In this document: piece by piece, positions 10,561 through 19,417 of the stretch
How positions within the stretch are numbered: position 1 is the stretch's first letter
Layout: the number at the start of each line of letters is the position of its first letter
Source of the DNA: Dehalococcoidia bacterium
GTDB taxonomy: Bacteria; Chloroflexota; Dehalococcoidia; Lucifugimonadales; Lucifugimonadaceae
Reading direction: 5' to 3'
Assembly (NCBI GenBank): GCA_022819585.1
Contig: JAJEGY010000030.1
Location: 1-64,000 of the forward strand
DNA length: 64,000 nt
The notes under the pieces: generated by a model
Database searches by the model: none
Told to the model about the DNA's origin: nothing
Seen by the model: the letters and a program-made list of their open reading frames with translations, nothing else
Program-made: the position numbers and the translations under genes

Positions 10561-11631
10561 GTGACTTCCATGTCAAACGAAAGCCGAGTGCTCAAAACTG
10601 GCAAATTGCCAGGTCCGCTTCTCCAAAACCTGATCGAAGGTCTACCCAAATCGGACGACGATAAACGCCTGCTCGTCGGTCCCGGCCTTGGCGAAGATGC
10701 CGCACACATCCTGTACGGCGAAAACACCATCCTCGCAAAGACCGACCCCATTACCTTCACCACCGACCGCATCGGCTGGTACGCCTTAAACGTCAACGCC
10801 AACGACATCGCCGTCGCCGGAGGCACGCCCAAGTGGTTCCTAGCCACGCTCATGATGCCGCCAGGATCAACTGAAGCCGAAGTCCGAGACATATTCACCC
10901 AACTCGGCGAAGCAGCTTCCGAACTCGGCGTCCAACTCGCCGGCGGCCACACCGAGATAACCCCATCCGTCACCCAACCCGTCATCTGCGGATTCATGCT
11001 CGGTGAAGCACCCACCAGCCGCACCGTCACAGCATCCGGCGCACAACCCGGCGACGCTGTAATCCTCACCAAAGGCATCGCCATCGAGGGCACCGCAATC
11101 CTCGCAAACGAGTGTCGCGAAGCCCTCACCCGTGCCGGCGTACCGACATCTGACATCAACGCCGCTTCCAAACTCCTAGAGGATCCAGGCATCTCCGTCG
11201 TTAAAGATGCTCAGATCGTCGTCGAGACAGGCGGCGTAACCGCTATGCACGACCCCACAGAAGGCGGACTAGCAACCGCTCTCCAAGAACTCGCATTCGC
11301 CTCAAAAGTCAACATCACCATCAACCCTAGCGCAGTAAACATCTTCCCCCTCTGTCAAACCATCTCCAACGCCCTAGGGATCGACCCATGGGGCCTGATC
11401 TCCTCCGGAGCCCTAATCGCAACCGTCGGTCCCGAACATCAAGGTCCCGTAGTCAACGCCCTCCAAGAATCCAACATCCAAGCACAAGTCATCGGAACCG
11501 CTGAGCAACCGTCAGACGAAGGTGAGCGACCTTCGGTAAGCATCCAAACCGACCCTGAAGCTCCCGGACAACCTATAACCACATTCGAACGCGACGAATT
11601 GGCTAGGTACCTCGAAGAGCTACCGAACTGA
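10561..11631 (+). CDS. AIR synthase-related / HypE-like protein
   Basis: GPGLGEDAAHI..., NANDIAVAGGTPKWFLATLMMPPG..., GGHTEITPSVTQPVICGFMLG...; GTG 10561 or ATG 10570 start. Confidence 0.8.
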   Translation: MTSMSNESRVLKTGKLPGPLLQNLIEGLPKSDDDKRLLVGPGLGEDAAHILYGENTILAKTDPITFTTDRIGWYALNVNANDIAVAGGTPKWFLATLMMPPGSTEAEVRDIFTQLGEAASELGVQLAGGHTEITPSVTQPVICGFMLGEAPTSRTVTASGAQPGDAVILTKGIAIEGTAILANECREALTRAGVPTSDINAASKLLEDPGISVVKDAQIVVETGGVTAMHDPTEGGLATALQELAFASKVNITINPSAVNIFPLCQTISNALGIDPWGLISSGALIATVGPEHQGPVVNALQESNIQAQVIGTAEQPSDEGERPSVSIQTDPEAPGQPITTFERDELARYLEELPN

Positions 11632-11703
11632 GGTTCTTAAACCTGGTTTCGTGGCCCGCGTTCGGTCGAAATGTAGCCGACAGATCGAGTCTGTGCGTCC
11701 GTT

Positions 11704-13272
11704 TCACCGCACAACCGCAAACCCCAACCGAAAAACCCGCTTGAACCGAGCAGCAAATCGCGTCGGATCCCAAGCACTCAACTCCGGAGCTCTCACCTCT
11801 AAACAATCGTCAACTAGCTCCATCCCGATCCGCGAATAACGCTCCGCACCCAATCGTCGCTCCATCTCATCCGAGATTCTCAGCACACTCGCAGCACGTC
11901 GCACTACCGGCCTGTCCCGCTTCTTCAACTCGGGACGGTATCGCGACATCGATGCGGAATTGCTATTCCCAAATCGCAACACCGCCGCCATCAGACCAAT
12001 ATCACGATGCGAAAAACCTCCAAGTTCACCCAACTCGATGATGCTCGCAGCATGAATATATCGGTCGTAGTAATTCACGCTCCGCCCCGTATCGATCAGA
12101 CGCGCTATATACGGAATCAAAGCCATCATCTCATCCTCCAAATGCTCTGAGAGCAATTCCGACATCTTCCGCGCAATCGCCGCCCGACGATCCGCTCGCA
12201 ACCTGTCCCAAGTATCGAACCGCGCCCCCAGCGCATAGATCGAGCGACGCCGCACCTCATCTATCGACGGCAGCTCCTTGATCAATCCCGACATCGCCAG
12301 ACCCTCACGTATCCCCCGTCCCGAAACGATAATCGGCTTCTTGTCGAAATACTTGGCAATCTCAGACGCAACTATCGCACCTCCAAGGATGCTGTCCGTC
12401 CTCTCAGGATTCAACCCCGGCATATACATCAAACTCGTCTGGTCCAAACCCCGCAACCCGTTGACAATCCTTTTCAAAGACCCATATCCGACCACAGAAC
12501 CATGCAACCGACCGAAAGAATGTTCTTTGGTACCTCGGTCGATCTTCGTCATGTTTCGAATAGTGCCACCGGCACCAATCAGAACACCGCTCTCCTGCAT
12601 CGGCGGCATTCCCGAACTCTTCAACATCTGCTTCACATGACGCCTCAAAGCCGACACCGCCTCTTGTTCAGGCTTCTCAGTGTTCAAGAACTCGTTGCTC
12701 ATTCGCAGCGCACCCAGATCCAAGGTAAAGACCTGTTTCAAAGACCGATCCTCAAAAAACGAGAACTCCACACTCCCTCCGCCAATGTCAAACAAGACAC
12801 CATCCACAGCCGGCAACGAAAACACCGCGCCTAAAAAACCATACTCCGCCTCACGCTCCCCCGTTATCACCTCCAAATCGATCCCCGTCTCCTGTTTAAC
12901 CTCCTCCACAATCTCCTCCACATTCGTCGCATCCCGCATCGCAGACGTCGCCACCGCGCGTATGTCATCCACATTCGAAGCCCTCGCAACCGTGGCGAAA
13001 TCCGAAATCAATCGACAAAGATCCGATACCGCTGACGGCAATAGACGCCCATCCTTCGACTTCCGACTCGCCAGCCGCAGCAACGCCTTGACCTCCGACA
13101 TAACCCGCAGGTCATAATCCGCCGTAAGCTGTAGCACCTCCATTCGGGTGGAGTTCGAACCCACATCGATCACCGCAACCTGATGCGACCCCGGCTCGCC
13201 CGGAATATGCACACGATTCAACACGTTGCCCGGAAATACCCGGAAGATGTTGGAACGTGTCTCTACCGCCAT
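11704..13272 (-). CDS. Ppx/GppA family phosphatase (exopolyphosphatase-like) with C-terminal HD-like region
   Basis: VAVIDVGSNSTRMEV; DIGGGSVEFSFF; SGRGIREGL. Confidence 0.88.
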   Translation of the reverse strand: MAVETRSNIFRVFPGNVLNRVHIPGEPGSHQVAVIDVGSNSTRMEVLQLTADYDLRVMSEVKALLRLASRKSKDGRLLPSAVSDLCRLISDFATVARASNVDDIRAVATSAMRDATNVEEIVEEVKQETGIDLEVITGEREAEYGFLGAVFSLPAVDGVLFDIGGGSVEFSFFEDRSLKQVFTLDLGALRMSNEFLNTEKPEQEAVSALRRHVKQMLKSSGMPPMQESGVLIGAGGTIRNMTKIDRGTKEHSFGRLHGSVVGYGSLKRIVNGLRGLDQTSLMYMPGLNPERTDSILGGAIVASEIAKYFDKKPIIVSGRGIREGLAMSGLIKELPSIDEVRRRSIYALGARFDTWDRLRADRRAAIARKMSELLSEHLEDEMMALIPYIARLIDTGRSVNYYDRYIHAASIIELGELGGFSHRDIGLMAAVLRFGNSNSASMSRYRPELKKRDRPVVRRAASVLRISDEMERRLGAERYSRIGMELVDDCLEVRAPELSAWDPTRFAARFKRVFRLGFAVVR

Positions 13273-13345
13273 TGATGCCTTTGCTGCGAAGCCGCCTAAT
13301 CGTGCCCGTTTACAATGATTCTAGTAGCCCCGCACTACGCTAGTT

Positions 13346-13421
13346 GCCCCTGTAGCTCAGAGGATAGAGCAACGGTTTCCTAAACCGTGTGCCACAGGTT
13401 CGAGTCCTGTCAGGGGCGCCA
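13346..13421 (+). tRNA. tRNA-Arg (anticodon CCT)
   Basis: GCCCCTG...CAGGGGC acceptor, ACGGT-TTCCTAA-ACCGT anticodon arm, ACAGG-TTCGAGT-CCTGT T arm, encoded CCA. Confidence 0.95.
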
Positions 13422-13436
13422 TCTCTGAGTCTAGGC

Positions 13437-14555
13437 TCAACCATCACCGGAACTCACATCCTCAACTTTGCGCGCCTCATTTCTTCCCGCGGTTCGCCTG
13501 ACCGTCATCACCAGAAACACCAGACCTCCGATGCCCACTATGCTGAGCCAGGAAATCGACCTGTCCAGTAACGTCAACGTAAACGCGTCCGTGTGATTCA
13601 ATCCCGTCAGCAACAGCACCGTCACGAGCGTAGTCTCCACAAATCCCAACCCGCCCGGCACCGGAATCGTCGTCATGATCGCATTCGCAAGCGCCGCAAA
13701 CATCGCTATGCTCATCGCCATATCCAACCCCATCGCCTGCGCCACGAAGTAGAAACGCAGCACCTCCATAATCCAACCCAAGATGCCCAACGCGATCTGC
13801 AACGGTAGGTCCTTCCCGCTGAAACTGTTCAGCGTCCCATCCTGAAATCTCAAATACTGCCTCTGCACCCGCTCCGGCAACCAGCGCGCAAAACTCTCTC
13901 CCGCCTTCCCCATCACATAAAGAATCAGCAGCAACACCAACACCAGCACCGAAGCAACCGCCATCACGATCACCGCAACATCCACAATCCTCCCCGAAGC
14001 CGCGAAACCATCCACCAGCAGTGCCCAAACCGCCGACACCACAACAAGCACCAGAACAACCGCCATATCCTGTACCCGCTCCGCAAATACCGTCCCCAGC
14101 GCCGACGGCACATCGCTCGACGTCCGATCAGCCAATGCCCAACCACGATACGCGTCCCCCACACGGAAAAACATCACCGAATTCACGAACCACCCCATCA
14201 ATATCAACACCGCCATCGTGGCCGTTGATGGAACTTCCGAACGCTTCAGATCAGGATCGTTCGAATGTGTCGCCAAAGAGCTGTAAATCAAACGCCAACG
14301 CCACCCTCTGAACACGAAACTGACGTAATACAGCACTCCCGCCAACAAAAACATCCACCACTTGATCCCCCTCACATGATTCACGAACTCATCCCACTCG
14401 AAATCCAGCACCCGCCACAATAAAAACCCGATTATCGCCAGCCCAAACCCCACACTCAAGATCGTCTGCAACGAAAACACCCGACGCACAACATCAGCGA
14501 CGCCCAGGTCTTGACCGTTGCCCCCGGGTCTCGAATTATTGCCAAAAAAGCGCAA
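13437..14555 (-). CDS. Lysylphosphatidylglycerol synthase TM / UPF0104-like flippase family membrane protein
   Basis: Polytopic; VPGGLGFVETTLVTVLLLTGL near C-terminus typical of the family. Confidence 0.8.
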   Translation of the reverse strand: MRFFGNNSRPGGNGQDLGVADVVRRVFSLQTILSVGFGLAIIGFLLWRVLDFEWDEFVNHVRGIKWWMFLLAGVLYYVSFVFRGWRWRLIYSSLATHSNDPDLKRSEVPSTATMAVLILMGWFVNSVMFFRVGDAYRGWALADRTSSDVPSALGTVFAERVQDMAVVLVLVVVSAVWALLVDGFAASGRIVDVAVIVMAVASVLVLVLLLILYVMGKAGESFARWLPERVQRQYLRFQDGTLNSFSGKDLPLQIALGILGWIMEVLRFYFVAQAMGLDMAMSIAMFAALANAIMTTIPVPGGLGFVETTLVTVLLLTGLNHTDAFTLTLLDRSISWLSIVGIGGLVFLVMTVRRTAGRNEARKVEDVSSGDG

Positions 14556-14562
14556 ACTTCAC

Positions 14563-15321
14563 CTAAGCACTCACGCGTTCGGCAACGATAGGTCGCTTCG
14601 AAGGCATCCCCGCTCGCCGCGGATACCGATCCGGTGTCGGCTGAACCTTCATCCAATAGACGATATGGTCCGTCGCCGACCTCCCCGGATGCGCCACCGG
14701 CTGAATGATCGCCGGAGCCGCACCCATCACATCCGCCGCACGCGCCGCATCATCCGCTTCCTTACTCACGCCCTCTCTATTCGGTCCCTTCGGCAATACA
14801 GCCACACCACCTAATCGCAAAAACGGAAGACAATACTCCGCCAAAACCGATAGCTTCGCCACGCCACGTGCCGTCGCAAGATCATACTCCTCCCGATGAC
14901 CAGCAAGCCGTCCCGCATCCTCCGCACGAGCATTCAACACCGTTACACCGTCCAAACCCAAATCCGCCACCACATGCTCCATGAATTCACACTTCCTGCC
15001 ATTCGACTCCAGTAACGTAACTTCAGCCCCCGGCAACACCAACTTCAAAACCAGACCCGGTATCCCCGCACCCGATCCGACATCAATCACCCGCCGTCCA
15101 TCAAACCAACCCGACGTCGAAACACTCCCGCCTGCAGGCACCGCTACCCTCAACGAACGAATAAACAACTCCTCAACGACCGCATCAGGATCCTTCACCC
15201 CTGTCAGATTCATGCGCCTACCCCACTCCGACAGCAACTCCCGGTAGCGCTCAAACCGCTCGACCTGACCTTCATCAACGTCGATGCCAACGGTTTTCGC
15301 AGCCTCGATTAACGTCTCCAT
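14563..15321 (-). CDS. rsmG: 16S rRNA (guanine527-N7)-methyltransferase RsmG
   Basis: ERYRELLSEWGRRMNLTGVKDP...; VIDVGSGAGIPGLVLKLVLPGAEVTLLESNGRKCEFM. Confidence 0.93.
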   Translation of the reverse strand: METLIEAAKTVGIDVDEGQVERFERYRELLSEWGRRMNLTGVKDPDAVVEELFIRSLRVAVPAGGSVSTSGWFDGRRVIDVGSGAGIPGLVLKLVLPGAEVTLLESNGRKCEFMEHVVADLGLDGVTVLNARAEDAGRLAGHREEYDLATARGVAKLSVLAEYCLPFLRLGGVAVLPKGPNREGVSKEADDAARAADVMGAAPAIIQPVAHPGRSATDHIVYWMKVQPTPDRYPRRAGMPSKRPIVAERVSA

Positions 15322-15450
15322 ACCATGCCTTTAACTGCCAAACTCATTGAAACTTTATCCCGAATATCCATCGCCGAACGCACGACTTAACATGATAACG
15401 ACGCAACGCATCGACACACGCCAAAACCTAATACGGAAACCCAAATCACC

Positions 15451-16224
15451 ATGAAAATCCTCATCACCGGCGCAACCGGACTCATCGGCACCGTACTCCG
15501 AGTCCGCCTAGGCGACACTGGCAGATACACCATCTCCGGCATCGACGCTCGCCCCATAGACGACGATTCACTAGCAAACTTCACCCTCGCCGACTGCTTT
15601 GACTACGACGCCATCGAACCCGCATTCGAAGGTCAGGACGCCGTCATACACCTCGCCGCAAACGCCCCCGTCGAAACTCCATGGCCCGACGTCCTGCGCA
15701 ACAACATCGCATCCACTCACAACGTCTACGAAGCCGCAAGACAACACGGTCTCAAACGCCTAGTCTTCGCAAGCTCAAACCACGCCGTAGGAAACTTCGA
15801 ACTCGACGAACCATACAAAAGCATCGGAAAAGGCGACTACTCCCTCATCGACAACGACCCCGAAAACATCCCCCAAGTCGATCACCACGTCCCCATCCGA
15901 CCCGACAGCGACTACGGCGTCAGCAAAGTCTTCGGCGAAGCCACCGGACGCTACTACAACGAACACTTCGGCCTTGAGGTCGCATGCCTCCGCATCGGCA
16001 GCGTCGTCCCCCAGAACCGCCCCACCAACATACGAGCCTACGCCACATGGCTCTCCCACGGAGACCTCGCACACCTCGTCGACCGCTGCCTCACCGCCGA
16101 CCTCAGCTTCGAAATCTTCTACGGGGTCTCAAACAACCGATGGCGCTTCTGGGACATAGAACACGCCCGAAAAACCATCAACTACAACCCCCAAGACCGC
16201 GCCGAAGACCATCCTCTAGACTGA
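15451..16224 (+). CDS. NAD-dependent epimerase/dehydratase (uronate dehydrogenase-like)
   Basis: MKILITGATGLIGTVL Rossmann; YGVSKVFGEATGRYY active-site YxxxK. Confidence 0.88.
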   Translation: MKILITGATGLIGTVLRVRLGDTGRYTISGIDARPIDDDSLANFTLADCFDYDAIEPAFEGQDAVIHLAANAPVETPWPDVLRNNIASTHNVYEAARQHGLKRLVFASSNHAVGNFELDEPYKSIGKGDYSLIDNDPENIPQVDHHVPIRPDSDYGVSKVFGEATGRYYNEHFGLEVACLRIGSVVPQNRPTNIRAYATWLSHGDLAHLVDRCLTADLSFEIFYGVSNNRWRFWDIEHARKTINYNPQDRAEDHPLD

Positions 16225-16251
16225 TCCAACCTCCTATCCCCACATCCCTAG

Positions 16252-16293
16252 GTCATTCCCGCGTTCTACCCGTCATTCCCGCGAAAGCGGGAA
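16252..16293. repeat. GTCATTCCCGCG(AAAGCGGGAA) extragenic hairpin repeat, one partial and one full copy
   Basis: ggtcattcccgcgttctacccgtcattcccgcgaaagcgggaac; TTCCCGC-GAAA-GCGGGAA hairpin. Confidence 0.8.
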
Positions 16294-16419
16294 CCCAAGG
16301 GTGGTGAGGAGTGAGGGTGACCGGGGCGAACAAACGGGAGAGGTACCCCAAACAACTAACACCAAATCCCAAGAATCCCCCAACCAAATCCTCAAAATCC
16401 CAATTCAAAATCCCACGAC

Positions 16420-16809
16420 CTACCCCTCCTCATAAAACGCATCTTTCAGAGCGCGATCAAACGTCATCACGTCTTCAACATCCCTACGCACGCAGCTGGC
16501 CAGATAACACAAATCTCTCGCACTCAAAGTCGGATGTCGATCATGCAACTCCCGCGCCAGTTCCACATCCTCAGGCTCCAACGACCAAATCCCAACTCCA
16601 TAGGTCACCATCAATCGCATCGCAACATCGAATTCTCCGATCCTTCTCCCTCCGACAAACACATGCATGAGTTCCTGCAAAACCTCGGTTGACGTGAACA
16701 AAGGGATGTTGCCACGAAGTGATTGCCAGAAGAACATCCTAGAGTAGTTCTGGTTCGGGTGCGGCTTGCCAACCGCGTATACGAAAACGTTAGTGTCTAC
16801 GAAGATCAA
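16420..16809 (-). CDS. PIN-domain (VapC-like) putative toxin
   Basis: MIFVDTNVFVYAVG...; STEVLQELMHVF; LSARDLCYLASC; VMTFDRAL acidic motifs. Confidence 0.82.
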   Translation of the reverse strand: MIFVDTNVFVYAVGKPHPNQNYSRMFFWQSLRGNIPLFTSTEVLQELMHVFVGGRRIGEFDVAMRLMVTYGVGIWSLEPEDVELARELHDRHPTLSARDLCYLASCVRRDVEDVMTFDRALKDAFYEEG

Positions 16810-17114
16810 ACGTCCAGCAACCCGCGCATACGCGATTCGTTAATCGTCTTCAAATGCTCTTCCCAATCCGGCTCCCGACCCGGTCCGGCAACCTCATTGC
16901 ACATTCGCCAAAACGCTTCATTTTCTTCGGATGTCAGCAGACTTTCAGGTTTTCGAGGTTCCACACTGACCACTGAACCCGGTACGACACCATCCATCGC
17001 CTTCGAAATATCAACCACGAAATCACGCCATGTAACATCCTGATCGGACGAATCCAAGTCCGACACCCGACGTCGCCACTCCTTGTCCGATTTCGAAAAC
17101 TGCTCTATCGCCAT
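16806..17114 (-). CDS. Putative antitoxin of non-canonical type, partner of the PIN protein
   Basis: 102 aa, ATGA overlap with downstream PIN gene, same strand. Confidence 0.6.
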   Translation of the reverse strand: MAIEQFSKSDKEWRRRVSDLDSSDQDVTWRDFVVDISKAMDGVVPGSVVSVEPRKPESLLTSEENEAFWRMCNEVAGPGREPDWEEHLKTINESRMRGLLDV

Positions 17115-17170
17115 CTCGCACCTCGCCAGATGAATTGCTATGACCTAAATCTTACACACCATCCAACACC

Positions 17171-17220
17171 GCTAGGGTTTCCCCTGTTAGCGGGGTAAAT
17201 GTCCGAAGGACAAAGGGAGC
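17171..17220. repeat. Multi-stem intergenic element
   Basis: gggtttcccctgttagcggggtaaatgtccgaaggacaaagggagccc: near-complementary ends plus CCCC/GGGG and TGTCC-GAA-GGACA hairpins. Confidence 0.55.
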
Positions 17221-17312
17221 CCACCCCCAGTAAAATCCCAAGAATCCCAATCCAAAAACACCCCGATGTTATCCTTAATCGGTTGTGCAGATCGCAACTC
17301 GCGATCACTCCC

Positions 17313-17389
17313 GCCCCGTTGGTGCAGCGGCCTAGCACGTCGGCCTTTCAAGCCGGAGATCACGGGTTCGAATCCCGTACGGGGTACCA
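17313..17389 (+). tRNA. tRNA-Glu (anticodon TTC)
   Basis: GCCCCGT...ACGGGGT, anticodon loop CTTTCAA, T arm ACGGG-TTCGAAT-CCCGT, encoded CCA. Confidence 0.93.
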
Positions 17390-17405
17390 AAAAACCGCCC
17401 GACCT

Positions 17406-17651
17406 CTACTCCTCGTCACCTTCCGCGTCGTCCACCGCAGGCCCGTTTCGCAGCGACATGTAGATAAGCCAAATCGGCACCGCTACGATCGCCAATCCGA
17501 ACACTACCACGAACGTCCAAGGGCCCCAACCGAGCAGATCGTGCAGCAGATCGTTGATCCAACCCGCAAGCGTCGGGTCCACCGATTCCGTATGGTGCAT
17601 GTGCACCGAAACGCTCGGACCTATCTCTTTTGTATTCATCGGCGCGTGCAT
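17406..17651 (-). CDS. Small hypothetical protein with one TM helix
   Basis: 81 aa; WTFVVVFGLAIVAVPIWLIYMSL TM; intergenic slot on same strand as MFS gene. Confidence 0.6.
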   Translation of the reverse strand: MHAPMNTKEIGPSVSVHMHHTESVDPTLAGWINDLLHDLLGWGPWTFVVVFGLAIVAVPIWLIYMSLRNGPAVDDAEGDEE

Positions 17652-17675
17652 AGTGCTAATCGCCCTTGATCACCC

Positions 17676-19064
17676 TCATCGAACCGCCAAACCAGCCGCC
17701 GTCGGTCTCGCCGCCGGTGCATATCTGACGGAGTACTTCTTCTCTTTGATGGTCAGAATCACAATCCCCGCAATCGCCAGCCATATCGCACCACCGGCAA
17801 ACGCAGGGTCATAGGTTCCAAGCCGGTCAAACGTCAATCCGAAAATCAGCACCGCCGCGCCACCGCCCATCTGGTGTGAAAAGTTGATCAATCCGCCCAA
17901 CATCCCCACGTTCCGGACTCCATACACATCCGCCGTAAGACCCGTCGTCAACGGCACCGTCGCAAGCCAGGACGCCCCACCTATCGCCGCAAACGCCCAC
18001 ATCGCCGCACTGCCGGGCAACACGATCAACGTCACGAAAGCCACCCCTCGCACAAGATAGACCAGCGCAAGCAGATAGTGACGTTGGATGTAGTCCGACA
18101 TCAGCCCGATAAGAACCACGCCGCCCGCGTTGATACCCATCAGAATCCCGAACGCCCACGCCGCATTAGCCTGCGAAATCCCCTCGCTGATCGCCCAGCG
18201 CACGAAGTGAGTCGAGATGCTCGCCGTCGTGATGCCACAAACAAAGTAACCGATCGAAAGTTGCCACATCGGCCACGATTTGAACGCCTCGGTCCATCGA
18301 TCCGACCCCAAAGGCCCTCCGCGCATCAAAGACTGCGCACGCATCCGTTGATCCGCCGAAGCCTGCGAACCTTTGGCACGCGCCTCTCCGTCGGGCAGGA
18401 CCCCTAGCTCATCGGGACTGTTGCGGATGATCAGTATCGACACCGGCAGACCTAGGACCAGCACAAGAATCCCCGACACGAACCACGTCGTCTGCCAGCT
18501 CGTCGCAAGCATCAACTGAGCAAGAAACGGAACCATCACCAGACCGCCGAGGGAGCCGCCTGCCGCAACGACGCTCATGGCCACGCCCCGTTTTCGTTGG
18601 AACCATCGCGTGATCACAGCTCCCGAAGTCCCGGGCGAGATACCGCCGGCGAAGAACGACACCACACCCCCGAACAGCACCGCAAGCATCAACACACCTT
18701 CTATAAACGCCAGCAGCAGATACGAAATCCCCAACACCACGAAACTCACCACAACCACGATCTTCCCGCCATACCTATCCACGATCTTCCCGAGCACCGG
18801 CTGAGAAACCCCATTCACGATCCACCCAATCGCCGCCGCCACCGATATCTCCCCCGTCGTGACTCCCCACTCACGCTCCCAAGTCTCCACAAAAACCCCA
18901 AACCCGTTCCGCGTCCCCAAAACCAGAAACATCCCGAAGAACATCGCCCCAACAACATTCCATCCATAAAAATGATTCCGCCTACGCGCCCCAACCCTCG
19001 CACGGCGAGCGAGACGACTAACGCTAAACATCGACATCAGATAACCAATCGGCCAAAGGCCCAA
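17676..19064 (-). CDS. MFS transporter (oxalate/formate antiporter-like/monocarboxylate type)
   Basis: 12-TM-like protein; FYGWNVVGAMFFGMFLVLGTRNGFGVFVETWEREWG; VLGKIVDRYGGK. Confidence 0.88.
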   Translation of the reverse strand: MGLWPIGYLMSMFSVSRLARRARVGARRRNHFYGWNVVGAMFFGMFLVLGTRNGFGVFVETWEREWGVTTGEISVAAAIGWIVNGVSQPVLGKIVDRYGGKIVVVVSFVVLGISYLLLAFIEGVLMLAVLFGGVVSFFAGGISPGTSGAVITRWFQRKRGVAMSVVAAGGSLGGLVMVPFLAQLMLATSWQTTWFVSGILVLVLGLPVSILIIRNSPDELGVLPDGEARAKGSQASADQRMRAQSLMRGGPLGSDRWTEAFKSWPMWQLSIGYFVCGITTASISTHFVRWAISEGISQANAAWAFGILMGINAGGVVLIGLMSDYIQRHYLLALVYLVRGVAFVTLIVLPGSAAMWAFAAIGGASWLATVPLTTGLTADVYGVRNVGMLGGLINFSHQMGGGAAVLIFGLTFDRLGTYDPAFAGGAIWLAIAGIVILTIKEKKYSVRYAPAARPTAAGLAVR

Positions 19065-19233
19065 GACGATCCCCCAAGTTTAACCCCCAACAACCACAAC
19101 AAGGGGTGTGCTCCTTTCGCAAAGCGAAGGCGGCGCACACAATGCCCGCCGAGGCGAGAAACCCCAACAACCACCACATCCTCCCACACCCCCAAAACCC
19201 CAACTAAAACCGTCACCGGCTATGGACGAAATC

Positions 19234-19258
19234 CCCTCTCCCGCCGGGCGGGAGAGGG
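19234..19258. repeat. CCCTCTCCC-type extragenic hairpin (family member 1)
   Basis: CCCTCTCCCGCC-G-GGCGGGAGAGGG followed by ctagggtgagggcgagggg. Confidence 0.8.
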
Positions 19259-19380
19259 CTAGGGTGAGGGCGAGGGGAGGAGCGGGGCCAGACAGACTCC
19301 CCCAGCGCAATCCCCCGACAGCGCAACAACAAAATCCCAAAAATCCCCCTGATCCCAAGAATCCCAGTTCAGACAACAAC

Positions 19381-19411
19381 TTGACAACACCAACATCCGT
19401 ATTAATATAGT
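19381..19411 (+). promoter_or_regulatory. Putative sigma70-type promoter upstream of the structured region
   Basis: TTGACA (19381-19386) and TATAGT (19406-19411, spacer 19) or AATATA (19404-19409, spacer 17). Confidence 0.55.
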
Positions 19412-19417
19412 AATCAG

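Noticed and set aside
10561-11631. SelD (selenophosphate synthetase) to support the selenoprotein call
   Set aside because: Same AIR-synthase superfamily, but no N-terminal Cys/Sec-x-K motif is visible; better described as HypE/AIR synthase-related.
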